In this document: positions 1 through 11,500 of the stretch, one piece after another
How the letters are laid out: every line of letters begins with the position of its first letter
Position numbering within the stretch: the first letter of the stretch is position 1
NCBI GenBank assembly: GCA_951812925.1
Contig: OX638372.1
Coordinates: forward strand, 10,011,410 to 10,075,409
Length of the DNA stretch: 64,000 bases
Source: Calliopum simillimum
Lineage: Eukaryota > Arthropoda > Insecta > Diptera > Lauxaniidae
Direction: 5' to 3'
Notes under the pieces: model-generated
Told to the model about the DNA's origin: nothing
Database searches by the model: none
What the model saw: the letters and a program-made list of their open reading frames with translations, nothing else
Program-made: the position numbers and the translations under genes

Positions 1-302
1 TCGTATTTTTGATAATTTTTGAACATTTGGGGTAAGATATCTCGGAAACCATATAAGATATAGCGACTCTGATGCTAGATTCGGATTCAGCGTTGGCAAG
101 TTTATTAAAAATGACTATTTTTGATTTGAATTCTTCAATTTTCCAAAACTATTTTTCGACCTTTTTTCAAAAACTGCATAAATCTTAAGAGCTGGTTTTT
201 TTTTAAGTTCAATTATTTACAAAATGAGCCATATCCGCTCGAAATTGGGGCTTGTTTAAAAAAATTACACGATTTTATCTAATTTGCCTGCTCTCTTACA
301 GA

Positions 303-379
303 AGCACAAAGTTCTATCTGGCAGTTAGAACTTTGTGAAATTAATTTTAATTTGAATATGTGCAGATAGAACCTTGTGC
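303..379. repeat. Small inverted repeat upstream of H3.3
   Basis: A 16-nt arm, GCACAAAGTTCTATCT at 303-318, faces its reverse complement at 364-379 with one mismatch. The AT-rich loop carries a second partial copy of the GTTAGAACTTTGTG motif. The rest of 1-540 is AT-rich dispersed sequence (TATCTCGGAAACC-type) with no coding potential that I can see. Confidence 0.5.
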
Positions 380-539
380 ATCTGAATTTCATTAATTATC
401 TAAGAAACCATACGAGATAGAAAAATTTGAGTGGCGGTAATCGAAAGAGCGTGGACTATTTAGTACGAAGCAATATATAACTCAATTTCACAAAAAATGT
501 CAGTTAGAACCCTGTTGTTCTAAGGTCGCGATATATCGT

Positions 540-782
540 TCATTCGTTTTGTATTCAATGACATTTAATGTCAACTGTCAAAGTTAGGAGTTGCCAGAAA
601 TAGATTTACTTTTTTTATGGTAAATCAAGTGGTTTACGCTCAGATTTGGTACTCAATCTCGAAACTGCCTGTTTCCACCGAAGATTTATGAGCAACTCAC
701 CTTATTCATCATATATTAAGCTTCAAATAAATCTGAAAACAGCCGTAAATCACCCCATAAATCTCCGGTAGAAACGTAGTAT
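540..782. repeat. MITE-like dispersed repeat, copy A
   Basis: The segment carries a near-palindromic core at about 666-778 that opens with CTGTTTCCACCGAAGATTTA and closes with CATAAATCTCCGGTAGAAAC, which are inverted relative to each other. The left part (ATGACATTTAATG...) recurs at about 3600, and the core recurs at about 3765-3885, 3898-3980 and partly at 5090-5170. No coding capacity is visible. This looks like a short non-autonomous DNA element; the superfamily is not identifiable by eye. Confidence 0.6.
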
Positions 783-1102
783 AAGTTGTGTTTTGGGTTG
801 TTGTCTTGAAAAATCACTGAACGGAATTAATCTTTTATAGCATTAATTCGAACCATTTTCAAAACTGGAAAAACATCTTGCGACTACTAAATTTGGATTG
901 CTTCGGTTTAACATTTTTCATTTATAAGATACAGCTTGTCATTTTTGTCAAATTAACCATCTTAATGTGGTTTCATTTTAAAAAGAATCTTCAACGTTGA
1001 GGAACAATTCCAGCAATTTAATTTTACCTCCTAATATGCACAAATACAAATCCAAAAAGGGATTATTAAAACTAATTTTTATTTTAATTTCTTTCAGTTT
1101 AA

Positions 1103-1589
<487 letters not shown>

Positions 1590-2155
1590 ATTAACCATCT
1601 TTATATAATATATTATAATCATACATTTATACACTTTTTCTTAATTTTAATAATAATATATGTAATAATTATATATAAGGAACTCGAAAAGGACATTTAC
1701 TTCGTTTTCGCCCATGAACTGCACTGCTAATTAAAAGAGCCACATACTAATGAGAACTATCACCACCAAATAAATTAACATTAGCAATTGCGACACAAGG
1801 TCTTAAACAAGAAGACAACAAATTCCATATAAGGAAGTAATAGTCCAATAAAGTAGACATGTCTTTCTGCTTAGCTATCTATGGTGGCATTTTTTCAAAT
1901 CCAAAATTTTAAGTTATATTTTTGTTTTTTTTTTTTGCAATACGTTTTCTTTTCAAATTTAAAACTTCATGTAGAAATTTAAGATTACATCAGTGCGGAC
2001 TCGTTTAATCAAAAGAAAGAAAAAAAAAATGTTTAAAAAAGCAGCTTAACATCATATTTAATTTATTAGAGTTATCAATTGTATTGAAATCGCAGATATG
2101 TATATCTTTGTAGATTAATGTTCACGTTCAATGAATTATTCGATGGATTAATGTT
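1590..2155 (+). other. H3.3 3' untranslated and spacer DNA
   Basis: AT-rich sequence with a likely polyadenylation signal AATAAA at 1847-1852. No other feature is seen. Confidence 0.5.
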
Positions 2156-2159
2156 TTAT

Positions 2160-2341
2160 TTACATTTCTGTAGTTCGCTAAAACAAAAAAAAACAATTTC
2201 AATAAAAACTGACAAAAATCTAAAAAACATCTTGAATTTCTTCAATACGTGAGCATAATATTGTCTGGATTCTTGCAAATAGCGCTTTTTTCCAAAAAAC
2301 TTAGTTAAGCCTCGTTGGTACAGTTGCGGCAAAACATCCAT
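2160..2341 (-). CDS. Candidate microprotein gene, 36 or 61 residues
   Basis: I do not recognise this gene. On the - strand an ATG at 2341 opens a frame that can be read straight through for 61 residues, with a hydrophobic tail. It could instead be spliced: a GT at 2248 and an AG at 2178 would remove a 71-bp intron with a strong pyrimidine tract, in phase 0. The product is then 36 residues, rich in Lys, Arg, Tyr and Gln (starts MDVLPQLYQRGLTKFFGKKR), ending at 2160. In both readings an AATAAA overlaps the stop region, and an in-frame stop precedes the ATG. The intron size is typical of flies, and the hydrophobic stretch of the unspliced reading is simply the translated pyrimidine tract, which favours the spliced form. 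Chance remains possible for so short a frame. Confidence 0.28.
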
Positions 2342-2639
2342 CCACTATGCAGTTAAACGTAATTCACGTAAAAATATATAACAGCAACAAAGCAACTGAA
2401 TTGCCATTGCGCTTAGACAACAGCAGCATTTGATTTTTGTTAGCGACTTCTTTAGCGTTGATAAAGAAATTTTGCCTTGAGGTTTGCGATTGACTTGACC
2501 CCTTGTAAACTTACGTGCGTGTATGTATTAGTTTAACCGCCTATAGCTTCCCAGGTATATGAGTAACTATGCCCAGTCTGGGGATAAATCACATTTGAGT
2601 TACGTCACAATCTTGCATACGTGTATATAATGTCCGTGA

Positions 2640-2870
2640 ATATATGACGTCATATCTCTAAAACTATTGATGCGATTTTGTATATCTGTTAAGGGCATGA
2701 AGGGAATTAGCATACAGTGTAAAAATGGGCGGTGCCACGCCCACATATAACAAAATTATGCATATCTCTGAAACTCTTAGACGTAGATGGCTGAGATTTG
2801 GTACATCAGAAGAGGGCATGAAGGGAAATATTCACTGTAGAAATAGACTGAAAAGCTGAAACCAAATCAA
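2640..2870. repeat. Two-unit tandem repeat of the GCCACGCCC class
   Basis: Two diverged units of about 110 bp each contain ATATCTCT(A/G)AAACT, GGGCATGAAGGGAA and CAGTGTAAAAAT/CACTGTAGAAAT. Between them is GGCGGTGCCACGCCC, a word seen in several other repeats of this window (35.1, 43.6 and 59.3 kb). It ends about 100 bp before the MADF-BESS start codon, so it may overlap that gene's promoter. Confidence 0.55.
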
Positions 2871-2975
2871 ACTATTTCTATGCTTATTTAGTTTCTCCCA
2901 TTTACTATTTAGAGTAGGCAAAGCAATTTTGACAAATTTAATCGTTTTGGCACAAAAATATACATATTTGTAAAT

Positions 2976-4825
2976 ATGGAAAGAGCAATAAGAAATAATT
3001 TTTGGTTGGAATTTATTGAGTTATACAAATCAAAACCAGAACTGTGGAAAATTAAAAGTGAAGCGTACAATGATGGAAATTTAAAAAAAGAAGCCTACGA
3101 GGAGTTAATGATCAAACTATGTGAAATTTGTCCCACAGCCGATATTGATATGGTGAAAATGAAATTGAAAACTATTAATGCTTGCTTCAAAAAGGAACTT
3201 AAGAAAGTCAGGGACAGTATGCAATATGGCGATAGTAGTGAAGATAAAGAATATCTTCCGTCTTGGTCGTATTTTCGGCATCTTTCGTTTTTGGCTGATC
3301 AGGAAGAGGAAGAAATGTTCGATGGTTGTGCACTTTGTAGCGATGATGGATGTTTGGAACACACACTTTTATGTTTTGGAAACTCTCCAAGAGATCGATA
3401 TTCATTGAGAAGTGAAACAGAGGAAATACAAGTAAATATTGCATGCTCCTATACTACGTTTTCACCGTTAGCATCGTTAAGTCCTACCCGTTTCCACCGG
3501 TCGAAAATGATTTATTTTTGACAGTAAATATCATAAGCGGGAAAATTAGAGTTGTTTTTCCTTTTCATCTTAATATTTATCTTCCATTTGCTTTGTGCTT
3601 AATGACATTTAATGCGAATTGTCAAAAGTAAGGGGTGCCACTTGGTCGAAAATAGCCAAAATCGGTAGCTCTGCTGTGATTTTGCGAAGATTTAAAATAA
3701 ATCTCGGCAGGAATAGATTTATTTTTGTATGGTTTTAAATTTCCAAACAGCCGTATAGCCTGTTTCCACCTGAGATTTATGAGGTGATTAAGCCGTAACT
3801 CATCTCAATCACCATGTATTAAACTTCATATAAATCTGGAAACAGCCGTTAATCATTTCATAAATTTCCGGTGAAAACATGTTTATTTATAATATAGTGT
3901 GTTTCCACTGGAGATTTGTGAAGTGATATACGGCTGTTTCCAGATTTATTTGACGTTTACATGATGAATTAGATGAGCCTTATCTAATTCGATTTTGATT
4001 GGAAAAATTGTCGATTTCGATTCTGGATATGAAAATATATAAAGTAAAATCTTTATTCGATTTAGTTTGAATCGAAATCGATTCAGATGATATGGATGAA
4101 TATATCCAGAGCACAAGAGGAAGTAGATCTAAGTGCTCTAGTAATCTACAGACATGCTGAAAAATGTGTCGAGTAACTAAATCCAGGTCTTCCAAAGAGG
4201 CTTCACTAAGCTCGTCGTTCATAACGAAAAATTGTAGAATTTCAGATTCCTTTCGTACTCCATAGCAATCCTCAATGATGTCCACCAAAGGATATGCCAT
4301 ATTTTTATAACATTTAAAAAAGTGGACGTCAAAAAAGGCCTTGACCCCCTCGTTTTCTTTCTAGTATTTCCTAGTCAAATCATGCAGAATTTTCATTTAT
4401 CCTTTCAGTTGGATGCTATTGAGTATACAAGTACATACGATACTCTTTCAAAAAAGAAAAACAACAGCGTTGAGTGTTTGATGGAAGATGTAGAATATAA
4501 TGGCCTTAATACAGCATCTGGTTCAGCTACAACAACAACTACAACGCAACCACGTTGTGGAAGTTCCAGAGAAGAAATGGATAAACAAAATAAATATTTT
4601 ATGAGATGCTCAACACCAAACACTAATCATAAAGATGATGCCGAATTATTTGGAAAATGCTGGGCTATTGAATTCCGAAAATTAGATTCAGAACAGCAAG
4701 TTTACGCTAAAAGAGCAATAGATGAAGTACTCTTCCATGGTCGATTCGGCAGACTTGCGGAACAATCGTCGAAAATAACATTGGAAATTTCTAAAGAAAA
4801 TTTATGTTCAAATCCTGAAGTTTAA
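2976..4825 (+). CDS. MADF-BESS domain transcriptional regulator
   Basis: This protein family binds DNA through a Myb/SANT-like MADF domain and contacts other proteins through a C-terminal BESS motif; it is greatly expanded in flies. Exon 1 is 2976-3431 and exon 2 is 4409-4825, joined in phase 0 (CAA|GTAAAT ... CTTTCAG|TTG), giving 290 residues. Residues about 8-110 are the MADF domain: FIELYKSKPELW, the KKEAYEELM helix, and the SYFRHLSFL end. A low-complexity Ser/Thr linker follows. Residues about 228-265 form the BESS motif (DDAELFGKCWAIEFRKL and after). The 977-bp intron is filled with MITE copies. Many paralogues exist, so no symbol is given. The start is the first Met before the domain; the upstream TATACATATTTGTAAAT is AT-rich and not diagnostic. 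Confidence 0.88.
3595..3985. repeat. MITE-like repeats inside the MADF-BESS intron
   Basis: One full copy (about 3600-3885) matches the 540-782 repeat, with ends GTTTCCACCTGAGATTTATG and CATAAATTTCCGGTGAAAAC. A partial copy in the other phase follows at 3898-3980 (GTTTCCACTGGAGATTTGTG). A further fragment lies at 3488-3530. Together they account for most of the intron. Confidence 0.6.
3980..4100. repeat. Dispersed ATTCGATTT-rich repeat, copy 1
   Basis: The sequence from TTATCTAATTCGATTTTGAT through GGATATGAAAATATATAA to GAATCGAAATCGATTCAGAT matches the 8511-8745 segment in the second reductase gene. Internal inverted copies of ATTCGATTT are evident. Confidence 0.5.
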
Positions 4826-5446
4826 AAACAAAAATGTCTATTTTAATACTAAGTTTATGTAATCGATAGTTAAAGGAACTTCAAAAAAATGCAATATATT
4901 ATTTTAGAAATTCTTTAAAAATTTGATATTCACGAAATCGTCGAAAATTCTTATATGCATAGAAGAAACGCGAAATCATCGCATTGAAGATAATTACTTG
5001 AGGTTCACTACGATTTCGGTGGCCCCGTGATTGATAATGTGATGTTTTCACGTAATCCAGATATCGAGGTTTAAAAAATAATAGCCCGTTTCTAACGGAG
5101 ATTTATTTTTTGGACTTGGTTGACGTTTAATACATTATGAATGAGGTGAGTTGCAGCTAAATCACTTAAAAATGGGCTACTGAACTTATCCCCTTAAAAA
5201 TTTAAGTCTCGATATCTAGAAAACGAAGTGAGACATCGACAAATTTTATAAAATTTTTTCGACTTAAATAGGGATGTTTTATGTGAAAACATCGTCAAAT
5301 ATTACTTTTCTTGAAATGTCTTCAGTATTTTTAAAGTTTGGAAATCGAAGTCATATGCCTTTGGAATTCATCTCTAAAAATTTGGAAGGTACAAAACACA
5401 CCCAAATGCTTGCTGGAGATTTAGCAGTTGCACGGTAACACTGCTC
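4826..5446. other. Spacer with a partial MITE fragment
   Basis: AT-rich spacer after the MADF-BESS gene. A fragment of the 540-782 repeat family (CCCGTTTCTAACGGAGATTT at about 5089) is the only recognisable content. Confidence 0.45.
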
Positions 5447-6383
5447 GGCCCGTGGCTAAAAATTTCTCAAGTGAGCCACCTCAGAAATTAAACGTAAAAA
5501 ACAGCTTTCAAAAAAATGTAGCAACTAGTAGAGATTTTGTATACATTTTTTGTCTAAGGTTTTCAGCATAGACCAGGAAATAATTTTTTTTTTTTGGAAC
5601 AAAATTTTCTTTTGTTATCGAAAATCCCAGTCTCAAATAGGTAAATAAAAATTAAGCAACTTCTTCGCTTCGAGAAAATTATAAAAAATTTGTGGGCACT
5701 CTCCACATGTCTAGAAACTATAGCTCAGAAAAAATTGGTGTTATCGATATTGGTTCAAAAGTTATTAACAATATAGTGAAGCCGTGCAAGTCTTTTTTCA
5801 GTAATAGAGAAAAACAAGGCATCTTGCGAAAAAAGTGCATAAGGCACAAAATGCTAAGAATCATCTAAGGAATACGTGTGAGTTTTTTTGGAACGTATTA
5901 AAATTTTCTTTTTTGGACCAATTTTTGAAAAATTATGAAAGGTACTCGGAAAATTCTGAAAATGAAATTCTAAGTATTTCATGCCATATACACTTTTTTC
6001 GTATGATGCCTTGTTTTTCTTTACTGCTGGAAAAAGACTGACACCGCCTCACTATATTGTTAATAACTTTTGAACCAATAACGATTATCCCAATTTTTTC
6101 TTTGGAATATAGCTTCTGAACATGTGGAGAGTGCCCACAGATTTTTTATTTTCTCAGAGGCTAAGAAGTTTCTTAATTTTTATGTACATATCTGAAACAG
6201 GGATGTTCAATAATAAATGAAAAATGTTGATGCAAAAAAATACCACTGGTAAATATCCAAAAAAAAAAAAATAATAATAATTTTTATAAAATCTCTGTTA
6301 ACTGCTACAAATCATAAATTTTTTGAAAGCCTTTTTTACTTTAAATTTCTTAGATGGCTCACTTGAGAAATTTTTGGCCCCGT
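5447..6383. mobile_element. Foldback element with about 400-bp inverted arms
   Basis: The left arm starts GGCCCGTGGCTAAAAATTTC and the right end, read in reverse, GGGGCCAAAAATTTCTCAAG. The arms then match for some 400 bp with small gaps: the GAGAGTGCCCACA word, the TTGTTAATAACTTTTGAACC word and GCCTTGTTTTTC all recur in inverted order. A spacer of roughly 130 bp lies near 5850-5980. The arms are clearly diverged, so the copy is old. No transposase frame is present. It ends about 100 bp before the start codon of the first reductase gene, so it probably overlaps or abuts that promoter. Confidence 0.75.
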
Positions 6384-6480
6384 AATAAAAATAAACATAA
6401 ACATTCTTCAATATGACACCTCTTATCATTTCAGCATTTCAGAGATTTCAGACCAGTTTACGGAGACTTGTTGATTGAAA

Positions 6481-7506
6481 ATGTTCACTGACTTAGAAGG
6501 CAAAACTATTCTCGTCACTGGTGCTGGAGCAGGTGATTAAATTTTAATGTTTTTTTTTTTTTTTTGCCATTTTAATTTTCTTATCTTTAATTACCCGCTA
6601 ATCTCACAACAAGGCATTGGTAATGCACTGTGTAAAAAATTATCAGATGTTGGTGCAAATGTCATTGCGGTCGCCCGGAGACCAGAACAATTGAAAGAGC
6701 TAATATCTACACATCCTAAAATACTGACAATTGAAGCAGATCTTACGAATTGGACACAAACTCGAGAACGCCTTGCTAATGTACCCGAACTAGATGGTCT
6801 TGTTAATAATGCTGGTGTGGCCATAATCAAACCATTTGCGCAGCTGACCGAAAAAGATTTTGATGAGTAAGTTGATTGCTCAATATGCATTTCAATTAAA
6901 TAAGGTTGCAGTGATTTGAATTTAGATTTATTGTGTTTTTTACTTGTAACCAACTTTAATTTAATACCACATTGCATATAAAAAAATGGTTACACAATTG
7001 GGGCCTTCAGCAGGGGGATGAATTAGTCATATTTCTAAAATTGCAATTACTTTTATTTAACTGTTCTCATGTTATGTATTTGCAGTACTTTCGATGTAAA
7101 CATTAAGGCTGTATTCAATGTTACTCAGACTCTATCATCAAAATTAAAATCTGGTTCCAGTGTAGTTAATGTTTCTTCATTAGCGGCGTCACGTTCATTT
7201 GAAGGTCATACTGTCTATAGTGCGACTAAAGCTGCGTTGGATTCCTTAACACGCTCCTTAGCTTTGGAGTTGGGCTCACGAAAAATTCGTGTAAATACGG
7301 TGAATCCTACAGTAGTTTTAACAAAAATGGGTCGTGACAACTGGAGTGAACCAGAAAAATCGGCACCATTACTAAATCACATTCCATTGCATCGCTTCTG
7401 TGAAGTATCTGAGGTAACAGATGCTATCGAATATCTTCTTAGTTCAAAGTCAACGTTTGTAAATGGTCATCATTTGAATTTAGAGGGCGGTTATTCGGTA
7501 TCATAG
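6481..7506 (+). CDS. DCXR-like short-chain reductase, copy 1
   Basis: Classical short-chain dehydrogenase closest to L-xylulose/dicarbonyl reductase (DCXR), which reduces xylulose and diacetyl-type carbonyls with NADPH. Three exons, 6481-6532, 6614-6866 and 7086-7506 (phases 1 and 2), give 241 residues, near the usual 244. Visible features: cofactor motif TGAGAGIG at 13-20, the VARRPEQL loop expected to hold the NADPH phosphate, NNAG at 82-85, the catalytic set Asn107, Ser133, Tyr146 and Lys150 (YSATK), and the NPTVVLTKMG segment typical of DCXR. It ends EGGYSVS. The exon structure is shared exactly with the next gene, so the two arose by tandem duplication. A foldback element lies immediately upstream. 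The substrate is inferred from family similarity only. Confidence 0.9.
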
Positions 7507-8098
7507 AGTATAGTATTTTATACACACATATCTTTGTACATATGTTATGAAACTTTGTATTTCAGAGATTTTGCATTTGTGATTACGTACTAAAATCAAA
7601 TCTAACTTGTTTCTTATTGTATGTTATTGGACGGAGGTGAATGCAAAGTCACTGAAATATAAAACTCACATATGTTGATACTGTTAAAATGGATAAATGA
7701 ATTACTGCAGAATAAACCGTATTTTGTTTGTTTTATATTTTTCCTATTTTAAAGCTTGTTTCGAGTTTTTTTTTACAATATATAAAAGTTATCTAACCCG
7801 GGACCTCTTTTTATAACTGAAAATTTCCTTTTATTTAAACTTGGTTTGTATATCGCTCGCAATAAAAGGTTCGTTTTGCTTGAATGAGTACAAGAATGGT
7901 ACGAGCACCTTTTGCATTCTAAAAGAAAATGTCTGTTCGAGAGCTTTTCGGGTAAAAACTTGTTACACATTGTGGTAAACGAACAGACATAAAATTTTGG
8001 TTAGAAATAAACCTTAGCAAAATGTGTCAAATCATTTTTTTTAAAAATTTTAATTTTAAACACAAAAGGAACGAAAATAAAGGTCAACGATCTCAAAA
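7507..8098. other. Intergenic spacer between the two reductase genes
   Basis: 592 bp of AT-rich sequence. A likely poly(A) signal for the first gene is AATAAA at about 7711. No separate promoter element is clear. Confidence 0.45.
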
Positions 8099-9792
8099 AT
8101 GTTCGCTGAACTAGCCAACAAAACCATACTAGTCACTGGAGCTGGAGCTGGTAGGTACATAAATTATTTTTTCTATGGACAAATGATAAAGTAACTTCTA
8201 ACCAAAGGCATCGGTAATGCAGTTGTAAAAAAATTATTAAAATCTTGTGCTAATGTCATTGCGGTGCTCCACAAAAAAGAACCTGAATTCGAAAAGCTAA
8301 AATCCGAATATTCCGAAACACTGACCACTATTGAAATGGAGCTGAGGGATTGGAATCAAGTTCGGGAGTGCCTTCAAGATGTTCCTGAACTAGATGGTCT
8401 TGTAAATAATGCCGGAGTAGCTTTTATCAAACCATTTGCTGAGCTTACTGAAGAGGATTTTGATGCGTAAAATTTGCTTTTTTCCTCTTTTTTAGCCCAA
8501 GAAATCACCGTTATCAACTAATTCGATTTCGATTGCAACTAAATCGAATTGAGATTTTGATAAGTGTTTCGATTCCCAGAATCGAATTTTTTTTCAATTA
8601 AATTTGACTTACCCTTATCATCAAATTCGATTTTGATGAGACAAATTTTGGATTTAGATTTTGGGAATATGAAAATATATGATAGCAATATCTCGATTCG
8701 ATTTAGTTCCAATCGAGATCAAATTGATGATTAGGAGGTTGAATAGGTATCCATATGGATAATTATTTAAAAAGTAATCATGATGAAAATCATTCATACT
8801 TTATTGCAGTTACTTAAAAAGTGGGCTAAAAATTTTTTTGTGGACTGCAACACTATTAGATCTGTTCCGAAATCCATGTGATCTCAATTACTTTTTATTT
8901 GGGAGACTGAGTCGAACGATAGAAAATTAGAATACCTTTTTTGTGTAGAATTCTTCAAATTATATTGATTTGTATTTACGAAAAAGTAACCGTTTATGTA
9001 TCTTTTTATAAGCTCCGGGAGCAAGAGCTTAATTTTAAATCTCAATTCCTGCAATCGATTTGCATTTTGCTAATATATTTAATTTTTGCATCGTAGCATG
9101 TTTCATATAATTTTATCGAGGGCCATATATACAGCCCTGTATATATCATTTATTGTTATTGTTCCACATTTGTATAAATGAGTTAAATGTTTAAGTACCT
9201 TTTGTCTCAATAAATCTTTTGAACTTGAACTTGAGGTTCTTATACTTTTTATCGTGAGACCATTTTCAAAAAAAAAAAAACTACCAAAATGAAAAGTAGT
9301 TGAAACCACACGGATTACGGAACAGGCCTGTTTTTATCTGTTGATTGAATAATACTCTTAAATATTTACAGAACATTCGATGTCAACGTTAAATCCGTAT
9401 TCAATATTACTCAGACTTTGCTTCCAAAGTTAAAATGTGGTTCCAGTGTAGTTTCTTTGGCTTCATTGGCTTCTTCACGTTCATTTGATGGTCACACAGT
9501 GTATAGTGCAACTAAAGCTGCAGTCGATTCGCTAACACGCTCTTGGGCATTGGAGTTGGGCCCTAAAAAAATACGCTTCAATTCGGTAAATCCTACAGTT
9601 GTTTTAACAAAAATGGGTCGCCAAAACTGGAGTGATCCGAAGAAATCGGAACCGCTATTGAATCACATTCCATTGCGTCGTTTTTGTGAAGTAGACGAGG
9701 TGGTAGATGCAGTTGGATTCTTTCTTAGCTCAAGATCATCTTTCGTTAATGGTCAACATTTGAATTTGGAGGGTGGTTATTCGGTATCTTAG
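8099..9792 (+). CDS. DCXR-like short-chain reductase, copy 2
   Basis: Tandem paralogue of the preceding gene. Exons 8099-8150, 8208-8466 and 9372-9792 use the same phases and give 243 residues. It keeps TGAGAGIG at 13-20, NNAG, Asn109, Ser135, Tyr148 and Lys152, and NPTVVLTKMG, so the active site is complete. It differs where cofactor choice is set: the Arg-Arg pair after strand beta-2 in copy 1 (VARRPEQL) is replaced by VLHKKEPEFEKL, with a two-residue insertion. The VVNVSS strand is VVSLAS here. The second intron has grown to 905 bp and holds dispersed repeats. It may therefore have altered cofactor or substrate preference; that is inference. All splice sites are canonical and no frame is broken, so it is likely functional. 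Confidence 0.87.
8511..8745. repeat. Dispersed ATTCGATTT-rich repeat, copy 2 (intronic)
   Basis: Matches the 3980-4100 segment and has internal inverted copies of AATTCGATTT / AAATCGAATT. It lies within intron 2 of the second reductase gene. The remainder of the intron (to 9371) includes a possible retroelement-like tail at about 9100-9235 ending in repeated GAACTT words; the tail is a weak call. Confidence 0.45.
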
Positions 9793-9989
9793 ATTATTGT
9801 GAAATTAAAACAAACTGTTTATTTAGTATTCTATTCATATTGAAATATATATATATATATTTTGTTATTGGTAAAAAAAAAATGGGTTCACAGTTATATT
9901 TACTATCTGCTAGCTGTCCAAGAAGTGTTTCGACCCCAATCTCAATCTAACCATTTTTCGAAAGGTAGACACAGTATTCACCCATGTAT

Positions 9990-10250
9990 TAAATTTTATA
10001 ACGTTATCTTCTATAGGTGCAGGGGTATAGCTTTTGAAATGTTTTTTTATAAAGGGGGTCCAACGCGCCCTTGTCCAATCACACCTATTAGAAATGTTTT
10101 ATTAAATGAAACGAAATATTCACACAAGTATAAAACTTTATAAAGTTTACTTCTAAAGGTGCAGAGGTAAATTATTTGAAGTGTTTTTAGTATAGGGGTA
10201 TGACTCCCCTCGGCCAACCACGTCATTAGCAAATCATACACAAAAGGCAT
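9990..10250. repeat. Tandem duplication of about 142 bp
   Basis: The unit at about 9995 (TTCTATAGGTGCAGGGGTA ... AGGGGGTCCAACGCGCCC) is repeated at about 10145 (TTCTAAAGGTGCAGAGGTA ... AGGGGTATGACTCCCCTC). The copies are diverged. The surrounding 9793-10730 spacer also has a short AT dinucleotide run at 9847-9860 and no gene that I can support. Confidence 0.5.
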
Positions 10251-10734
10251 ATGAATTTAAAGCAAATGGATTAGGTTTTCTCATTTTATTACTAAGGAAA
10301 CTATGGCATTTATAAACAAAATTTTTTTTTAAATAAAAATAAATAAATACCTTTTCTTATGACGCCAATATTTTCAGAATCCATCAAGGGGTTCATAACA
10401 TATACCAGTCTCCATATAAACAATATTCCGATGTGCTGAAAGTAAATTCAAACAAAAGTATATTTGCTTGGTCGCCTAAACACCGTAGACTTTGAAAACA
10501 TTGGATCCGGCAACTCTGTCTATATGTCTACAGGTTGCTTTGTTCGAAATCCGTTTAATAAGCACAAACCATACTGACATTTGACAAATTTTGACATTTC
10601 ATGTTGTCTAGCGCATTTTACTTTCAACTTTATACTTTTTATCAGGGAAGTGAAGTGTCCTTGCAAATCCGCTCCTTGCAAATGGGTGGATAACGCCAAT
10701 ATCCTTTCTTCTGCTCTATGGTACATATTTGACT

Positions 10735-11500
10735 GCAGTTAAGCCGTCGCTGTTCGTTGCTTTGGAAGCTGTGCGCGAAAAAAAGCGGAAGTTTACAAAC
10801 GATTTAAATAAAAATAAATGCAAAAATTTAATGGTGCGAAAAAGAAAAGAAGAATACTGAATTTCCAGATAATAATGATAATGAAAAAATTAGTAATATG
10901 TACCTAAATACGTATATGAAAATATAAAGTGAAAGAAAAGAAAAAAATTTAAAGGACTGCAGTTGCAAAATAAGTGGAAGAAAAAAAAAAAAAAAAAAAA
11001 ATCAAAAGTGTTCCTCTGTGGCTGTGTGTTTGTATGGTTGTCATAGATAAAGGACATTGGCTGCTGGTGCTGCGCTGCTGTCTGCTGTTGCCAAAGAACA
11101 AGAAAAACAACATCACCAACAACAAGAAGTAAAGCATACAAGGAACATAAACCAATTAACGTCCTTGGAATAAAATGGGTACGAATTACAATAGCAACCA
11201 CGAAAACAAAATTAAAAACCAAAATCCGCAAAAAAAAGAGAAAAAACAAATCCAAATAAAAAACAAAACACTGACAAAAGAAGCCAACAAAGGAAAATGC
11301 AAAAATTGTGAAAATTGGAAAATTGCATTTTCCTTTTTTTTCGGTTCGCTTTTAGTCTTGCACAACGAGGCTAGGCCTCAACTCCATTGTTTGTTCGCGT
11401 GTTTATTTTCTCACAAAGGAAATTAAGTTTTTTTTAAATTCCTTTATTTTTAAACTCCTTTCTTTTTTAATTCTCCGCATGTGCTGCAGAAAATATCGAA
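10735..11500 (+). other. Probable 5' non-coding exon region of the SPIN90-like gene
   Basis: This stretch has the look of a fly 5'UTR: a mixed-composition start (CCGTCGCTGTTCGTTGC at about 10745), then A-rich runs and CAACAACAAGAA words. A splice acceptor CTGCAG at about 11484-11489 lies 11 bp before the SPIN90-like ATG at 11501, so at least one non-coding exon is expected upstream. The exact transcription start and donor are not identified. Confidence 0.35.

Noticed and set aside
9100..9250. 3' tail of a non-LTR retrotransposon in the reductase intron
   Set aside because: The GAACTT repeats and AATAAA are suggestive, but no reverse transcriptase sequence or target duplication is visible, so it is not called as an element.
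10890..11255. 121-residue - strand frame, very Phe/Leu-rich
   Set aside because: It is the complement of A-rich 5'UTR-like DNA of the SPIN90-like gene; composition explains the hydrophobic reading.
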